In this document: piece by piece, positions 1 to 10,479 of the stretch | Numbering within the stretch: the stretch's first letter is position 1 | Layout of the letters: each line of letters opens with the position of its first letter | Assembly: GCA_963854835.1 (NCBI GenBank) | Contig: OY978527.1 | Span: forward strand, 38,259,040-38,323,039 | Length of the DNA: 64,000 bases | Origin: Megamerina dolium | Lineage: Eukaryota > Arthropoda > Insecta > Diptera > Megamerinidae | Reading direction: 5' to 3' | The notes under the pieces: model-generated | What the model was told of the DNA's origin: nothing | What the model saw: the letters and a program-made list of their open reading frames with translations, nothing else | Databases searched by the model: none | Made by a program: the position numbers and the translations under genes

Positions 1-126
1 AATTAACAATTTAAAAAACCCAAATTTAGCTTATTTATTATATTTAGAAAAAAATTAACTTTTTCATTGTTGATCAAAAATTGAAGTTTTAGGGTTTTTT
101 TTTCTCTTACAATAAATAAAAATAAA

Positions 127-510
127 TATGTGGCACTTAAAGCCCCAAAGGGCTCATTGGCCGAGCTTCTCTTCCATTACTGTTGTGCGTCTTAAATTTT
201 GGACAATATTAGAAGGGACCTACTTATTTTAGCCGGTTCCGAACGGCAGAACACTTGTGACATCACTTTTTCTGAGCTTTGTCACAGAGTTCTTTAAGAA
301 GCTTTTTCATGGCAAGTTGTTACTGTCGGAAGAATTGCCAATTGCTTGCCGACAGGTGGGTACCGTTCGAAAGAAAAATCTTATCGATATTAAATTTGTT
401 ATGCATCAGCCGGGGATTGAACCACGACCTACAGATCAGAAGGCGAACACACTAACCACTGAGCTACGGCACCCACCGAACACACTAACCACTGAGCTAC
501 GGCACCCACA
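127..510 (-). repeat. tRNA-derived SINE, copy 1 (head at right, duplicated A box)
   Basis: Read on the minus strand from about 510, the sequence begins like a tRNA. An A box (TAGCTCAGTGG) is followed about 33 nt later by a B box (GGTTCAATCCCC), then a body of about 280 bp shared with copies at 40,895, 58,251, 34,820, 13,929 and 31,770. The left end is GTGCCACATATTTA followed by T-rich sequence, not poly(A). A 33-bp segment carrying the A box is tandemly repeated at 444-476 and 477-509. It lies in a Hecw intron or gene-distal sequence. Confidence 0.8.
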
Positions 511-514
511 TCTC

Positions 515-1731
515 TTACATTCATACAAAAACAAACGAATAACTGTCACAAATTGAAGTTTTTAAAAATAAAAATTTTGTGTATATTTTAGTAGATGTTT
601 TACCTCTAAACCAATATATCTTCATTTTTCAAATTTTTTTTTTGTTTGTTTTTTGTCTATGAAACGAATCAGTGTGTAGCGTTTGTACCCAAAGAAAAAT
701 ATAACACCTAAAACTTAACAGATAGTCTATTTAATTTTGTTTGTAGGCGAAGGGCAAATATTTTACGACAGAAGCGAAGAAATTTTTTTTATTTTTATGA
801 CAATTTTATTAATTTTATTTTTGAATCCTTTGTCTCTCTTCATAATTTTCAATTAATTTAATATGTGATAAAGCATCTATATGATCTTCTAAATAATATG
901 GTCTTTAGAAAGGTTGTTGGCGGTCGTGGACGTTGGAGTCGGCAGATCTTGGGCATATCACCCTTTTAATTATTTTTAATTTTAGAAAAAACAAAATTTT
1001 CAACAATAATTTCCAGTGATTTATATTTATTTTCACTTTAACTGACAGTGTTTTATTATCCTACGATGTATGGGGCGACAGTGGTGCTAGATTAGCAATC
1101 TAGACATTCAGACTCGAACCCAGGTTCTTTCGACTCAAATCTAGCAGATTTCCCTTTGATTTTTTAAATAGATATTCAAAATTAAACTGAGCTCAATTTC
1201 CTTTGGCAATAAACTAAAGAGAAATCCTGCAACTCTTCTTCTATTTTATGTGGCAAATTTTGCTCTGTGTAGTAAATCAATATTGTAGGAAGAAATAATT
1301 TCTCAAAAAACAAGAAGAAGCAGTATAATATTACCTTACACTCACACTGATATGGAATATCCGAATAAATTTTCACCATGATCAGTTCAAAATGGGCGTG
1401 GCAATCAAAATAATAAAAAAGTACATTTTACTCTGAACCCCAGCTTTTTTGTGGCGTTTTATATATTTAAGGCTTAAGACTGTTTGGCAGACGAGAGGGG
1501 GATTTGAACATTGTAAAGTGAACCACTCAAAACGCCCTTTCGACGGCTATTTGGAGAAATACATGCTTACTAAGCATTGTAAACATAACAATTTAGATTC
1601 GCTGGAGCTTTTCTTTAAGATGGCAGTGACGTTTTATAATCTCCTATAGCCTCCCCGCTCACAAACGATGTTAAAATGAGCAAGTAAAAAAATATGTTTA
1701 TTCCAGAATTGTTTTCAAGCAGTAAACTCAC
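515..1731. other. Presumed Hecw intron, no gene seen
   Basis: AT-rich sequence between the SINE and Hecw exon 4. No exon with fly-like coding character was found on either strand. The next Hecw exon (HECT domain) is probably left of the window, so this is taken as intron. Confidence 0.5.
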
Positions 1732-4700
1732 CTCAACAAAATGGTCAGTTGTAAATCATGCCCCAAACGTTCCAGTGCTGGTGCACCTTCGACACGTAAG
1801 ATGTTAATTTTTTCACGCAACGAACGGGAAACTGTATTTTGACCTTGACGTTCACGCAGAATTTCCAAAATATTCGGCTGACGCAAAAATGCTATAACCT
1901 ATTGAGTACAGATTGTATAGTCAGTCCACAGCCAGATAAAATGTATTGCACAAAGTAAAACATACCTTTTCATTGTATGCAACAGGAACGTCATTGTAAA
2001 TATCACAACTGGCGCCGGCGCCAGTACATCCACCCGCAGCAATACCATTGTGACCAGCACTCTGTCGACTACCGGACGGTGCTACGAATAATGAAGACGT
2101 AGGTCTAGGTGGCGGCAAAGGTGGCAATCCCGACGACGAGCACGATGCTGATGTTCCGGCCGATAAGCAATTACCATCGAATGTATCGGAACTCTGATGC
2201 TGATGCTGCCGATGACGTGTAATACGTGGACATTCGATTGGCAAACGTGGATCCATAAACGATGTCTTACGATTATTGTGATCGATGAAAAATTGTTTAC
2301 CCGACTGGTCCAGTTTCGTTTCCCAACACGAGGGCAGATCATGATTTAGCTGAGCGAACGCATTCACCAAACTCACCAAGTCTTTGTTGTATTGGTAACG
2401 TTGAAAGCTTTGTGGGTCACGTCGTATGCGCAACACCATATGCTTGAGGGCAGTATTGCGTGTATAAATGGAAAGTGCATCCTCATTGGTATGCAGCATG
2501 GAGTAGAAATCTGGACGGCAGAGCATAAGTACAGCTGGATGTACAGATAAATTGAGTGATTGCAAATTGGGACCACTGGACGAATTGTTATTATTATTCA
2601 AGTGCCCATGATTACAATGCACATTTATGGTCATCGCATTGGTGGCTGGATTGTTGCCATTCGTCATTAAAGCCTGTTGTAGTGAATCCCCTGTAGTTGT
2701 AGTTGAAGAGCCAGATGCACCAATGGCACAAGAACGATTCTCATTAGTTATTGTACGACGTATAGACTGATAGCGGCGATCTAATTGCTGACGATGATGT
2801 TGTTCGCGACCAGCTGGAATATAAATTTAATAAAATCACATACAATTGTGCGCATGTATTGGCAAAACTCACCAGGGCCATTCATTGTGGCAGTGCCGTT
2901 TGTACCGGGCCTCTGCCACGATGTTGTACGTGTAGTATGATCAATGTAGAATATACGCCCATGACTATCCATACGTGCTTCCCACGCAGGAGGTAACGGT
3001 TCTGCCGTGGCATTCTCCGGTTCACCAAATATGGCACTGGTACGTAGGAGCCCACCTGTTGCGCCACGCTCTGGTATCGAAGGCAAACGTGTGCTTGTTA
3101 TGTGTACGATATCGTTGTCTACCAATTCAATCGATTCAGCGTTATCGGCTAGAGAAGATGCACCACCAGCACCACTACCAAGTTGTACAGTATCTGCAGC
3201 GCATATGTCAGTGGTGGCCGTTGACCGAATACCACCCAATTGGGCGGGCGATAGTGGTGGTGAATTCATAAAATTATATTCTAATTGACTAGATGAAGAC
3301 GATGGTGCAGAAGCAGGTGACGCCGTGATTTTCATCGGGGAAGTTCCAATATAGGTCTCATTAATGGTGTTATTATTTTTGAGAGACGTCGCGGAATGTA
3401 AACGGGCGTGTCGCCGAGCGTGATGCGTCGGTGTGGGTGGACAAATTAGGTGATTAGAACCTACTCCACCTCCAACGCGCTTCAATAGTCGCGGTTGTAG
3501 ACGCGCATGCATTACGGGCGATGCTGTAATGGACACAGATGCACCGCCACCGCCCATACTGGTACCAGCACCACCACCGCCCATACTGGTACCAGCACCA
3601 CCACTACCGCCAGCCCCACTACTGTTACTACTGGTACCACCAAAAGCACTTTTAAGTTGCAATGGTGAACCGGATTCAGGGCTCACACTAAAATCTAGTG
3701 GCGAACCACTACGTGTTGAGCAACCAGACGGTGGACTACGCTGCCTTTTTGGCGATAGCAATAGACGCGGTGAATGCGCCATTGGCAAGTCATCATAGTT
3801 TAAGATATTTGCAGCCGATTTACCATTTGATATTGTACGTGTTAGGGGACGATGTTGTCGCGTCATATGTGGAAATTGTTGCGTTGACGCATTCGTTGAG
3901 GTACCCGATGTCGAAGTAGAAGAACCACTGGCATCTTTAATAGGAAATATGGGAAACTCATACGTTTCTGAAAAGGGCACTTTCTTCGTTGTGATAGTAT
4001 TTATGTAGCTATCGGGTCCGATCTTCTTTTTGATTAATGGTTTATATTTCATAGGTTGCGGTGGTGACTGTGAATGTAAATCATACTGTGGACCTGATAC
4101 GGATGTGGCAACAGAATCATTCAGTAACAACAATGGTGAATTACTAGCGCTGTTACTATTGCTCGACATAAAGCCATTCAACGCTCCACTGCTACCAGCA
4201 TTAATAATAAATTCATCCCATCGCTCATCCGTGTCGAGTATATCAAATTTGAAAACGTCGCCCTGTAAATTAAGATCACGGCCAATCTCTCGTGGTGGCC
4301 ACGAACGTTCCAAAGGACGATGTTGTGGTTGACACAATTGTTTCTGACGCCTCTGTACACCGCCTGCATTTTTCGCAACAGCACCCACTTGCAATGCGGC
4401 TGCAGCCCCCAACAAACTTTCGACAGCAGCAGCTTCCTCGTCCTCATCGTCAATGGCAGTATCATCTTCAACTTCATAGACGGTTTCAGCCGGTACTGAT
4501 TCATAACATTCTCGTGCTATCCATAAATTGAAATCACCACCACTATTGCTTGGCATTGGGGTTGAGGCTGAAGGTGATTTAATATTAGACGCTTTGACTT
4601 TTTTTTTTGCACCACTCAATGGTGTTGAACCGCCACTTTGTGGCGAGAGTGTCCAAGATTTCCGACGTGCACCACCACCACAACTACTATCACTACCAAT

Positions 4701-5648
4701 GCTACCATTGTAAGAATTAGTAGGCGACAGCGTCGATGATGCTGCAGCTGGTGTCTCGCAAGATTTCGTTGTTAACAATGTTTGTTGTCGCAGCTTCTGT
4801 TGCGGATCAATGTCAGTTGTGATGGTCTGATTAATTTTATTGAAATCTTTTAAATCTGAAAGTAAAATAATGATAACTATGTGATATAAAAAGTATTAAA
4901 TTTGTTAAATCGAATTACTTTTATTGCGCTTATTTCTTAATACGACATATTCCAGCCCCTCACATTTGGAAATGGACTGTTCCAATTTTTCATCATTAAC
5001 GTTCAGTTTGCAACTAGTGGCTTTAACATTGTTGCTAGAAGCCCCGCTATTAGAATCATCAACATCTATTGCTTCTGCTAATGTTTCTGTTGTTGTAATA
5101 CTTTTCATTGTTACCGGCAAGGAACAAGCACCCATATTAAACTCGTCAGCCAATTGTTCTACAATAATACACTCAGTCGATTCTCCATTGTTCGTTTGTT
5201 TAGCTACTAACTCTGCTGCATCATTTATTATTTTAAGCGTATCCACCAATGGAATCGGTAGGTCACCGGCACCAGCAGCTTCATAAAATACATTTTCATC
5301 AACACCATCATCATCATAATCGTTGTGTTCATTGTTATTGTCATGTCTACCTTCATCATGGGACACCTGTTTCAGCTGTTTTGTATTACTACTACTACTA
5401 CTACTACTACTACTAGTAGTAGTAGTACTGCCACCCCCACCTTCTACACCTGTAGCTACATTTAACATTTGTACGACTGGTGATGACACAATGCTTTCAT
5501 TCTGCTGACTTATTGAAAACGAATCGTGTTGCACGTGCTGTTCTACTTCCATCGTTGCTGCTGCTTCTTTTTCTACTCCACTAACACCGTCTCCTATTCC
5601 ATTGCCTTCCACCCATATTTGTTTTACATTCATCGTTTGATGTTCCAT
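1732..5648 (-). CDS. Hecw: HECW-type HECT E3 ubiquitin ligase, 5' part (partial; continues off left edge)
   Basis: Homologue of human HECW1/2 and fly CG42797, E3 ligases that use WW domains to bind PPxY substrates and a HECT domain to transfer ubiquitin. Four exons are readable: 5648-4919, 4855-2873, 2813-1966 and 1898-1732. All have GT-AG borders and phases that join (1242 codons plus 2 nt). WW1 ([20 protein letters not shown]...) is near residues 864-893. WW2 ([20 protein letters not shown]...) is near 1063-1095. Exon 4 ([17 protein letters not shown]) is the conserved segment before the HECT domain, which must lie left of the window. The start at 5648 is the first ATG after an in-frame stop at 5703-5705. 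The first 850 residues are low-complexity (Ser, Gly, Asn, Pro). No C2 domain is visible, so an undetected 5' exon is possible; a CTGCAG just upstream could be an acceptor. Confidence 0.88.
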
Positions 5649-6569
5649 GTTTACCGGCTGCAGCACGTTTTTGAATGAATTCTTTGTTTTGCTCGCCTTA
5701 TTCTATACGTTAAATACGCTGTGAGAATATGCTCTCTTACGTTCGGTCTTGTTATCTCTCTCTCTCTCTCTCTCTGTCTATCTCATTATCGCCGATTCTA
5801 CCAATGTGCTCTACATATGCTCTTACACACACACAAACACATATAAATACACATACTCCCTCCTGCACGAGCACCAATACTCAGTCAACTGTTCCACTTA
5901 ATTTATAGATTTTTCTAATTTGACTATGCAACTAAATTTAGTGAAAACTCGTGAACTTTCACAATATCTCATAGTATTTAATTTTAATGAAATCATGGAT
6001 GTAACTATAAATATATCTACAATTATCCTAAATAATTGTATTCGTAATTGTCACTTTCATTGACTTTTCACATTTGTTTCTTCGAGATGTGATATTGAGC
6101 ATCAGCTATCAATTTCTTCGAGCAATTGCATACTGCACACGGACTATATTTTCTTTTTTTTCAGCTGTACTATACATATTTTAACCATTTTCTTGGAATT
6201 AAGTCCTTATTTTCACAATATTTGTATTCGACTCTATGTTTAATTGCAAATTTCATGTCCGCAACGAAAATTTGCAAAGATGACGAGATTTCTCTTTTGA
6301 TACTGAGCCTGTCAGATGAAGCTATGTAGTATTGCCATACACAATTATTTGGATGAAAAATATAAGAAGAAAAAATATAGCAAACTGATATGATTTCTTT
6401 CTTGTCATATACAATATATAGTAATATAAGAAAAACTTCATCATTTTACAATGAAATACTGCAATTATTTAATAGTAATATTAAAAATAAAACTATTTCA
6501 AAAATAACTCTAGAAATGAACTGCCAACTTAATAAAAATCTCCTTACAGTCGGCTGGGGCCGACCAAAC
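5649..6569 (-). promoter_or_regulatory. Probable Hecw 5'UTR and promoter region
   Basis: No coding sequence is seen. A CT microsatellite at about 5755-5776 reads as GAGAGA on the gene strand, the kind of sequence bound by GAGA factor in fly promoters. It sits about 110 bp upstream of the chosen Hecw start. No TATA box or initiator could be assigned with confidence. Confidence 0.3.
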
Positions 6570-8122
6570 TATACCCTGCATATGTAGATTTATATATAAA
6601 AAGTTTACTCGAATATCCAACTTTTCTTTTATTTCCACTTTTCGAGAAACAATTTTTGCATATACTACTAATTTACACCCGAAATATGGTTGACTTTGAC
6701 GAAGTAAAAGGATTTTAAGATAATTCCGAGGCTTAGTATGGGAGCTATATAAAAAGTGGGCGTGGCTTACCACTTTCTAGTAAATCCAATTAATTTTTCA
6801 ATGTTAATCCATGTTAAATTTGGTGTCCTACGTTGAATAGTTTCTAAGTTATGGAGCTTACAATTTTAGTTTAATTCACTCGACTTTGTATGGGAGACCC
6901 ATGAAGGAGTGGGCGTGGCACACTGATTTTCTGCCAGATTTTTGCCGACTACGATATTAATTTAAGTGTCAATTATGGTTATTCTAGACAGAAGATTGCC
7001 GAAGTTACAGCTGTTTCAATTTAAAATTTGTATGGGGGCTACGATAAACACTGGGCGTGGTGCGCCCATTTTCTGTGAGCCTAGTTGCTCGTACAATACT
7101 AATCCATACCCTAAGTCTTGTTGTCCTAGGCTAAATGGTTTCTAAGTTATGGAGCTTACAATTTTAGTTTAATTCACTCGACTTTGTATGGGAGACCCAT
7201 GAAGGAGTGGGCGTGGCACACTGATTTTCTGCCAGATTTTTGCCGACTACGATATTAATTTAAGTGTCAATTATGGTTATTCTAGACAGAAGATTGCCGA
7301 AGTTACAGCTGTTTCAATTTAAAATTTGTATGGGGGCTACGATAAACACTGGGCGTGGTGCGCCCATTTTCTGTGAGCCTAGTTGCTCATACAATACCAA
7401 TCCACACCTTAAATCTCGTTATTCTACGCTGAATAGTTTGCAAGTTATAACCGGTAACATTTTTTTTAATTTCCGCAACTTTGTATGGGAGACCCAAAAA
7501 GGAGTGGGCGTGGCACATTGATTTTCTGCCATATTATTTCTGACTACCGTGTTAATCTAAGTGTCAATTATGGTTATTCTAGACAGAAGATTGTAGAAGT
7601 TACAGCAGTTTCAATTTAAAAGAAGTACAGACACTTTGTATGGGAGCTACGCTAGAAAGTAGGCGTGGCTCATCCACTTTTGGTGAGGTTATATAGTAGT
7701 ATAATATAACTCTATGTGCAAAATATTGTTGTCCCAAGTGGTATATTGTGTGAGTTATAGCAAGTTAAAGATTTTGAAAATTTCGAGGTTAGTCGCTTTG
7801 AATGCTTGGTGTGGGCGTGGTTATTGACCGATCATGCCCAATATCAATCCCCTCCGTACCCTTGGATCATAGATTACTTATGCCAAATTTCATCGAAATA
7901 GCTCAATATTTACTCAAGTTATCGTGCGAACCAGCCAGGTGACAGACAGACGGACGGACGGACGGACGGACGGACGGACGGACGGACATCGTTAAATCGA
8001 AAATTTAATCGACGCTGATCACGAATATATATCTATGTCTATATCTCCGGAGATTCCTTCAAGTGGACACAAACATCTGACCGAAATGAATATACCATGC
8101 ATATTGCATTATGCAGGGTATA
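6570..8122. mobile_element. Non-autonomous inverted-repeat element with internal 300-bp tandem units
   Basis: The 13-bp ends TATACCCTGCATA (6570-6582) and TATGCAGGGTATA (8110-8122) are perfect inverted repeats. Inside are nearly identical 300-bp units at 6841-7140 and from 7141, plus diverged units before and after, each with the motif gggcgtggc. A (GGAC)n tract at about 7945-7987 lies near the right end. There is no transposase reading frame. The layout resembles a dispersed fly repeat that often ends in GCAGGGTATAAA; I cannot name the superfamily. Confidence 0.7.
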
Positions 8123-8500
8123 AAAATTAATTAGAGCCCAATCGTGGGTAACACAGCGATAATATTCGAACGATTTTATAATAAATTGGATGACTTTTCT
8201 GGCCTTTGTCATATTCACACACCAGCAGAATTACATAATTTCAGTTGGAAATTGAATACATTCACATTATCGTATACAATGATCTTTGCATAAACAAGTT
8301 AAATTTAATTATTTCAGTGCGGCTAATTGTTTATATTTCATTTTGTTCCACATCAAAATACAAAGTGTCGCACTTGTCGCAGCGGTTCAATGTCGAAGAG
8401 TTGCAGCCAGTCATCTATATAAGAAAACCATAGGTTTGTTCACGAACTGCAAATTATTATAGATTGTCAACAATGACTAATATTTACTGGTACTCGGGCA
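8123..8500. other. Intergenic, nothing recognised
   Basis: AT-rich spacer between two repeats. No coding, RNA or repeat structure was identified. Confidence 0.4.
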
Positions 8501-8504
8501 TGTT

Positions 8505-8592
8505 CATCGTCCATTGCCATGTTCTCGTACAAACCCTTCCGTATTCTGATGAGTTGAATGGAGCTTGGTTGACCATGTGGCTGAATGCATCC
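8505..8592 (-). repeat. CAA-tailed dispersed repeat family, partial copy
   Basis: The reverse complement matches the core of the copies at 13,395, 28,995 and 41,826. It contains GATGCATTCAGCCACATGG, a CAACCAAGCTCCATTCAACTC-like stretch and then CAGAATACGG. The copy is diverged and lacks the CAA tail. Confidence 0.5.
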
Positions 8593-8599
8593 ATTCTTT

Positions 8600-9930
8600 A
8601 GAAGCAAAAAAAAAATATTAATTTTCGTGTTCGCTTCTTGTGGTGCGGTGTGTTTAAAAAAAGAGCTAGCATTGTGGCAAATAAAAAATGAAAAGTACAA
8701 AAATAAAATTTTTATAAGTTTTGTTTTTTCTCTCTTTCCTTTTTCTTTTTAAACAGGCATAAATAAAATGCATTTCTCGTTTGTGGCGAACGATAACGAG
8801 CATGTCTCGTACACATGTTCATAGTGTGTGGCCACCTTAATACTTGATGGGTTGTCAAAGATTCCCGTGACAATATTATGAAGGGGTAATTGAAACAAAA
8901 GGTAAAGAAATAAAAAAAAACTTTCAGTACAATTTCAATCATATATTCGAATTCTTGTTTTTCTTTTTTTTCGGTATTTTTTATGTATTATTAAGAGCGA
9001 AATGTCATTGATGATAAAAAGATAGCAATATATTGTGTGAAAAGAACAAATATATTAATTAAGCTGGAATTGACAAAACATTACAAATAAAAATAATTAA
9101 AATGAAGTCCGAAAACACAACATAAATGCATTGTATTTTCGAATTTTTTAAATATGCCAAACTAGCAAACAATTTAACGAACACACACATCAACCATACG
9201 AACATCATAAAAAAGTTTAATTTTCTTCCATTTTTACAAATTATATATTCTACTTAAAAATAGATTAATTGATTATATAATATATTGTAACTTTAAATAT
9301 CAACGATAAAAAATTCAATTTCATATTCATAATGCAATGCAAAACAAATACACACTATAAATATATGCACTCACACATACACACACTTCGATATAAACAC
9401 CGTTACACGCATCAACTAAAGTAGTAAACAGATTGACTGCGGCTGCAACATTACAACAACTGTCAACACATAGATAACATGGGTTTTTTATGTGTAACCA
9501 CGAACTGAGTGCATTGCAACTCGACGACAATTGACGCAGTCAATTCAATTTATTTCTATTTTGACATGCAACAAAGCAGAATCCCACTCATCAGTTCATC
9601 TTAGATTAATCGCTACCAATCCCTCCAAGCAAGTAGCAAAACCTTTCTGGCCTGGCTTTCGTTTGCTCCTGCTCACAGCCATTCAACCACGACCATTTGC
9701 GAATGACATTGTCTTTTCATTACTTCTCACTGTTCGCTTCAGAAATGAGTCGATTTGGTAGTGATTAGGAGATGGAAATTCGGCACCCATATATCGAGCT
9801 TCTTTGAGTAGTCACCAATTTTTAAATGATTTCAAACTAGCATGTGATTGATATATCCCGACCAGTTGCATTCCGGTTTGGCTCTAATAGTTGCAAAATT
9901 TCATCGGCTTTTTAAAGGACTGGTCGACAA
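8600..9930. other. Intergenic, no gene seen
   Basis: AT-rich sequence with short open frames that look random and short CA-rich tracts near 9,350-9,390. No conserved protein, RNA gene or clear repeat was recognised. Confidence 0.4.
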
Positions 9931-9939
9931 GAGCGAGGT

Positions 9940-10120
9940 CCATCTTTGACATTGAAATTACTGGAAAGGCATCGACGAAACCAAAACGCTATTCTCATTT
10001 CTGCTGCTTGTGTAGCATTCCCGCCTTTATCGATGCTAATTAAAATAAAACTGCGTCAATCTATCACAAATCTAATCTTTCTAACGTCATTTAACGTAAT
10101 TGGCAAGCACTTATACAACT
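9940..10120. mobile_element. Mariner terminal-region remnant
   Basis: Two stretches match parts of the better mariner copy at 28,633-28,925: catctttgacattgaaatta near 9942 and ctaatctttctaacgtcatt near 10,070. This is a diverged, internally deleted piece with no coding potential. Confidence 0.45.
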
Positions 10121-10129
10121 CGAGACACA

Positions 10130-10345
10130 TACTACGTTTAGCTTTTCAGTGCGAATTTAACTCTATTTGTCGTTTAAACTCGATTTGCATTTTTTTAGTC
10201 AAATTTCAACGCCAATCTAGCTGGGTTAAAATAATTGGAGTTCTTTCAATCGGGAGTCAATTTTATCTAGTATTTCTCCTTTAGATGAAACCTCCAAACT
10301 TTAAGACTCTTGAACAGTTAAAAGTTACTCTGTAAACTGGCAACC
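10130..10345. repeat. Possible diverged copy of the 24.5-kb MITE
   Basis: CAAATTTCAACGCCAATCTAG followed by CTGGGTTAA near 10,203 is close to the reverse complement of part of the inverted-repeat element at 24,538-24,766. A ttttcagt...gtttaaac segment lies on its left. The match is patchy and the ends are uncertain. Confidence 0.3.
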
Positions 10346-10479
10346 CTACTCGTCATGCTAGCCACTTGTCAAATTGAAAGTGTGGATTTGTTCTTTTGCG
10401 GTTTTAGTTTATTACTGCCAAACATTTACGAATATTGAAATAATTAGATTCGATTTATTTGTAATATAAATTCGCGAAA

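Noticed and set aside
1060..1150. tRNA-like sequence with a B-box-like GGTTCGAGTCT (minus strand) and a perfect 7-bp stem CTAGATT/AATCTAG
   Set aside because: No acceptor stem pairing and no A box at the right distance, so it is not called as a tRNA; at most another decayed tRNA-like repeat.
4030..4332. Plus-strand open frames opposite Hecw exon 2
   Set aside because: Antisense shadows of the low-complexity coding exon.
7945..7987. Regular GGAC repeats, possible CRISPR-like array
   Set aside because: A simple tetranucleotide microsatellite without spacers, in a eukaryotic transposon.
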